Below are positions 3,766 through 5,903 of a stretch of DNA of 5,903 nt, one piece after another (within the stretch, counting starts at the first letter, position 1; every line of letters starts with the position of its first letter). Origin of the DNA: Bacteroidales bacterium. GTDB lineage: Bacteria; Bacteroidota; Bacteroidia; Bacteroidales; Dysgonomonadaceae. The notes under the pieces were generated by a model that saw nothing but the letters and a program-made list of their open reading frames with translations, searched no databases and was not told the DNA's origin. The stretch lies in the NCBI GenBank assembly GCA_012518155.1, contig JAAYTC010000105.1:1-5903 (forward strand), read 5' to 3'. Position numbers and translations under genes: made by a program.

Positions 3766-5903
3766 ATGAAAAAGAATACTATAATCGCGATTACGTGGCT
3801 CGTTTTTTGGTCGACCCTGAGCGTCACGAAAACCGAAGCACGTACCCACACCGATCCGGTGGACTACGTGAATATCCTCATGGGTACCCAATCGGAATTT
3901 GAACTCTCGAACGGGAATACCTACCCGGCAATAGCGGTGCCTTGGGGGATGAACTTCTGGACACCACAAACACGGAAGATCGGGGACGGGTGGCAGTACG
4001 CGTATACCGACTATAAAATCAATGGCTTTAAACAAACGCACCAGCCCAGCCCCTGGATGAACGATTATGGCCAATTCTCGATCTTTCCCATGGTGAATAA
4101 AATGGAGTTCGACCAAGAAAAACGGGCCAGCTGGTTCTCACACAAGGCAGAAATCGCGAAGCCTTATTACTACAGCGTGTATTTGGCGGACTATGATATG
4201 ACTGCGGAGATCACGCCCACCGAGCGGGCGGCTATCTTCCGGTTCACTTTCCCCGAGGCGGACAGTGCTTTCGTGCTGGTGGACGCGTTTAACCGAGGCT
4301 CGGCAGTAGAAATACTTCCCGATCAGAATGCTATCATCGGCTATACCACCCGCAACAGTGGTGGTGTACCCGAAAACTTCAAGAATTACTTCGTGGTGGT
4401 GTTCGACAAGCCTTTTCAATTTACACGAACCGTCGCTGATAGCGCGTTAACGAAAGCCAATAAAGCCGAGGCAAACCATACCGGCGCGTTTATCGGGTTC
4501 TCCACCCAGCGAGGCGAGAAGGTGATCGCGAAAGTGGCCTCCTCGTTCATTAGTCACGAACAAGCTTGGCTAAACCTGAAAGAGGTGGAAGAAAAAGAGT
4601 TCGACACCGTGAAGCAGGAAGGTCGTGACGCGTGGAACGAGGTACTGGGTAAGATTGAAGTGGAAGGAGGCAATCTCGATCAGAAACGGACGTTTTACTC
4701 CACCCTTTATCGCTCTACTCTCTTTCCTCGCAAGTTTCATGAAATCGACGCGAACGGGAACGTCATGCACTATAGCCCCTACAACGGGGAGGTGCTCCCG
4801 GGATACATGTATACCGATACCGGTTTCTGGGATACTTTCCGCGCGCTATTCCCCTTGTTGAACTTGGTTTACCCGTCAATGAACGTGGAGATGCAGGAGG
4901 GGTTGGTGAACACCTACAAAGAGAGTGGTTTTTTGCCGGAGTGGGCCAGCCCGGGGCACCGCGGGATCATGATTGGTAATAACTCCGCGTCGGTGGTGGC
5001 GGACGCGTATCTAAAAGGGCTCCGTGGGTATGATATCGAAACGCTTTACGAGGGGATGTTGCACGGCACCGAGAACGTTCATCCGAGTGTCTCTTCCACG
5101 GGGCGGCTGGGACACGAGTACTACAACGCGTTGGGATACGTCCCGTACGACGTGGGTATCCACGAGAACGCGGCCCGAACGCTGGAGTACGCGTATGCCG
5201 ACTGGACAATTTACAAACTCGCGAAAGCATTAAACCGTCCCCAAGAGGAGATCGACCGCTTTGCCAAGCGAAGCCAAAATTACCGGAACCTATACTCGCC
5301 GGAGCATAAATTGATGCGTGGACGCAATAAAGATGGCTCATTCCAATCACCGTTCAGTCCCTTTAAATGGGGAGACGCCTTTACCGAAGGGAACAGTTGG
5401 CACTATACCTGGTCGGTATTCCACGACCCACGAGGACTAATAGACCTGATGGGGGGCAATAAAGAGTTCGTGAAGATGCTCGACTCGGTGTTCGTGATGC
5501 CTCCACTTTTTGATGACAGCTATTATGGATTCCCGATTCATGAGATTCGTGAAATGCAGATCATGAACATGGGGCAATACGCGCACGGCAATCAGCCCAT
5601 ACAACATATGATTTACCTCTATAACTACGCGGGAGAGCCTTGGAAGGCACAATACTGGGTGCGGGAGGTGATGGATAAACTGTATAATCCCCATCCTGAT
5701 GGCTATTGTGGAGATGAGGATAACGGTCAGACTTCCGCTTGGTACGTGTTTTCGGCTTTGGGATTCTATCCCGTTTGTCCCGGTACCGACCAGTACGTGA
5801 TCGGGTCGCCGCTGTTCGAGAAGATGACCATACACTTGGAGAACGGCAATAAGGTGGAGATTAATGCACCCGGCAACTCACACGATAGTCGCTACATTTC
5901 CGA
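3766..5903 (+). CDS. GH92 alpha-mannosidase, likely alpha-1,2; 3' end cut by window
   Basis: 712 residues are readable with no stop. Family members are usually about 740-770 residues, so only the last few dozen are outside. Residues 1-25 are a signal peptide ending TEA-R with no lipobox, so the enzyme should be periplasmic. A beta-sandwich domain comes first, then an (alpha/alpha)6 barrel with GFWDTFRALFPLL (353-365), GNNSASVVADAY (404-415), TEGNSWHYTW (540-549), AHGNQP (606-611) and GDEDNGQTSAWY (649-660). GH92 enzymes are calcium-dependent, inverting exo-alpha-mannosidases acting on N-glycans and yeast mannan. Glu541 fits the general acid, and Asp650/Asp652 the base region. Counted against remembered BT3990 numbering (Glu533, Asp642, Asp644), all are offset by 8, and His592-Glu593 matches its His584-Glu585 pair; Trp97 may match Trp88. 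These argue for alpha-1,2 specificity. By eye the gene is more G+C-rich than its neighbours. Confidence 0.96.
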   Translation, partial: MKKNTIIAITWLVFWSTLSVTKTEARTHTDPVDYVNILMGTQSEFELSNGNTYPAIAVPWGMNFWTPQTRKIGDGWQYAYTDYKINGFKQTHQPSPWMNDYGQFSIFPMVNKMEFDQEKRASWFSHKAEIAKPYYYSVYLADYDMTAEITPTERAAIFRFTFPEADSAFVLVDAFNRGSAVEILPDQNAIIGYTTRNSGGVPENFKNYFVVVFDKPFQFTRTVADSALTKANKAEANHTGAFIGFSTQRGEKVIAKVASSFISHEQAWLNLKEVEEKEFDTVKQEGRDAWNEVLGKIEVEGGNLDQKRTFYSTLYRSTLFPRKFHEIDANGNVMHYSPYNGEVLPGYMYTDTGFWDTFRALFPLLNLVYPSMNVEMQEGLVNTYKESGFLPEWASPGHRGIMIGNNSASVVADAYLKGLRGYDIETLYEGMLHGTENVHPSVSSTGRLGHEYYNALGYVPYDVGIHENAARTLEYAYADWTIYKLAKALNRPQEEIDRFAKRSQNYRNLYSPEHKLMRGRNKDGSFQSPFSPFKWGDAFTEGNSWHYTWSVFHDPRGLIDLMGGNKEFVKMLDSVFVMPPLFDDSYYGFPIHEIREMQIMNMGQYAHGNQPIQHMIYLYNYAGEPWKAQYWVREVMDKLYNPHPDGYCGDEDNGQTSAWYVFSALGFYPVCPGTDQYVIGSPLFEKMTIHLENGNKVEINAPGNSHDSRYIS

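Noticed and set aside
4967..5350. Long minus-strand open frame opposite the GH92 gene
   Set aside because: It lies wholly inside a well-conserved GH92 coding region, its product is rich in Arg, Pro and Ser with no recognisable domain, and it is best explained as a by-product of G+C-rich codon choice. The same applies to the frames at 3562-4116 and 5437-5835.
1..5903. CRISPR arrays, insertion sequences, toxin-antitoxin or defence genes
   Set aside because: I found no regularly spaced repeats, transposase motifs or defence-family domains on either strand.

Overview
The window reads as a chromosomal segment from a member of the Bacteroidota, most likely order Bacteroidales. Four things point there: a GH92 alpha-mannosidase of the gut-Bacteroides type; start codons with A/T-rich leaders and mostly no Shine-Dalgarno sequence; matches to the Bacteroides-type promoter (-7 TAnnTTTG, with a TTG/TTTG -33 element about 19 bp upstream); and a tRNA-Pro without an encoded CCA end. 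A family such as Dysgonomonadaceae or Porphyromonadaceae is possible, but the window does not settle it.

Layout. 51-125 is tRNA-Pro(TGG), followed by a strong hairpin terminator at 135-174 that probably also stops transcription arriving from the right. Two genes follow on the minus strand: an exported glycerophosphodiester phosphodiesterase (187-1029) with its own promoter, and upstream of it a small acidic DUF4375/DMP19-family protein (1185-1691). A 216-bp divergent intergenic region (1692-1907) holds outward-facing promoter candidates and a perfect 10-bp inverted repeat around the rightward one. Three genes then run on the plus strand: a DUF1015 (COG4198) protein (1908-3149), an Lrp/AsnC-family regulator (3241-3723), and a GH92 mannosidase that runs off the right edge (3766 to beyond 5903).

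How the genes relate. No classical polysaccharide utilisation locus is visible: there is no SusC/SusD pair, sigma/anti-sigma factor or hybrid two-component sensor. The mannosidase lies 42 bp behind the Lrp-type gene with no convincing promoter or terminator between them, so the two may be co-transcribed. The glycerophosphodiesterase and mannosidase are both predicted to be periplasmic scavenging enzymes. The DUF1015 protein is of unsettled function; its DGHHR motif suggests a ParB/sulfiredoxin-like nucleotide-handling fold. I see no insertion sequence, CRISPR array, integrase, toxin-antitoxin pair or other clear defence or mobile system. The best candidates for a second look are the inverted repeat around the DUF1015 promoter, the DUF1015 protein itself, and the regulator-mannosidase pair.
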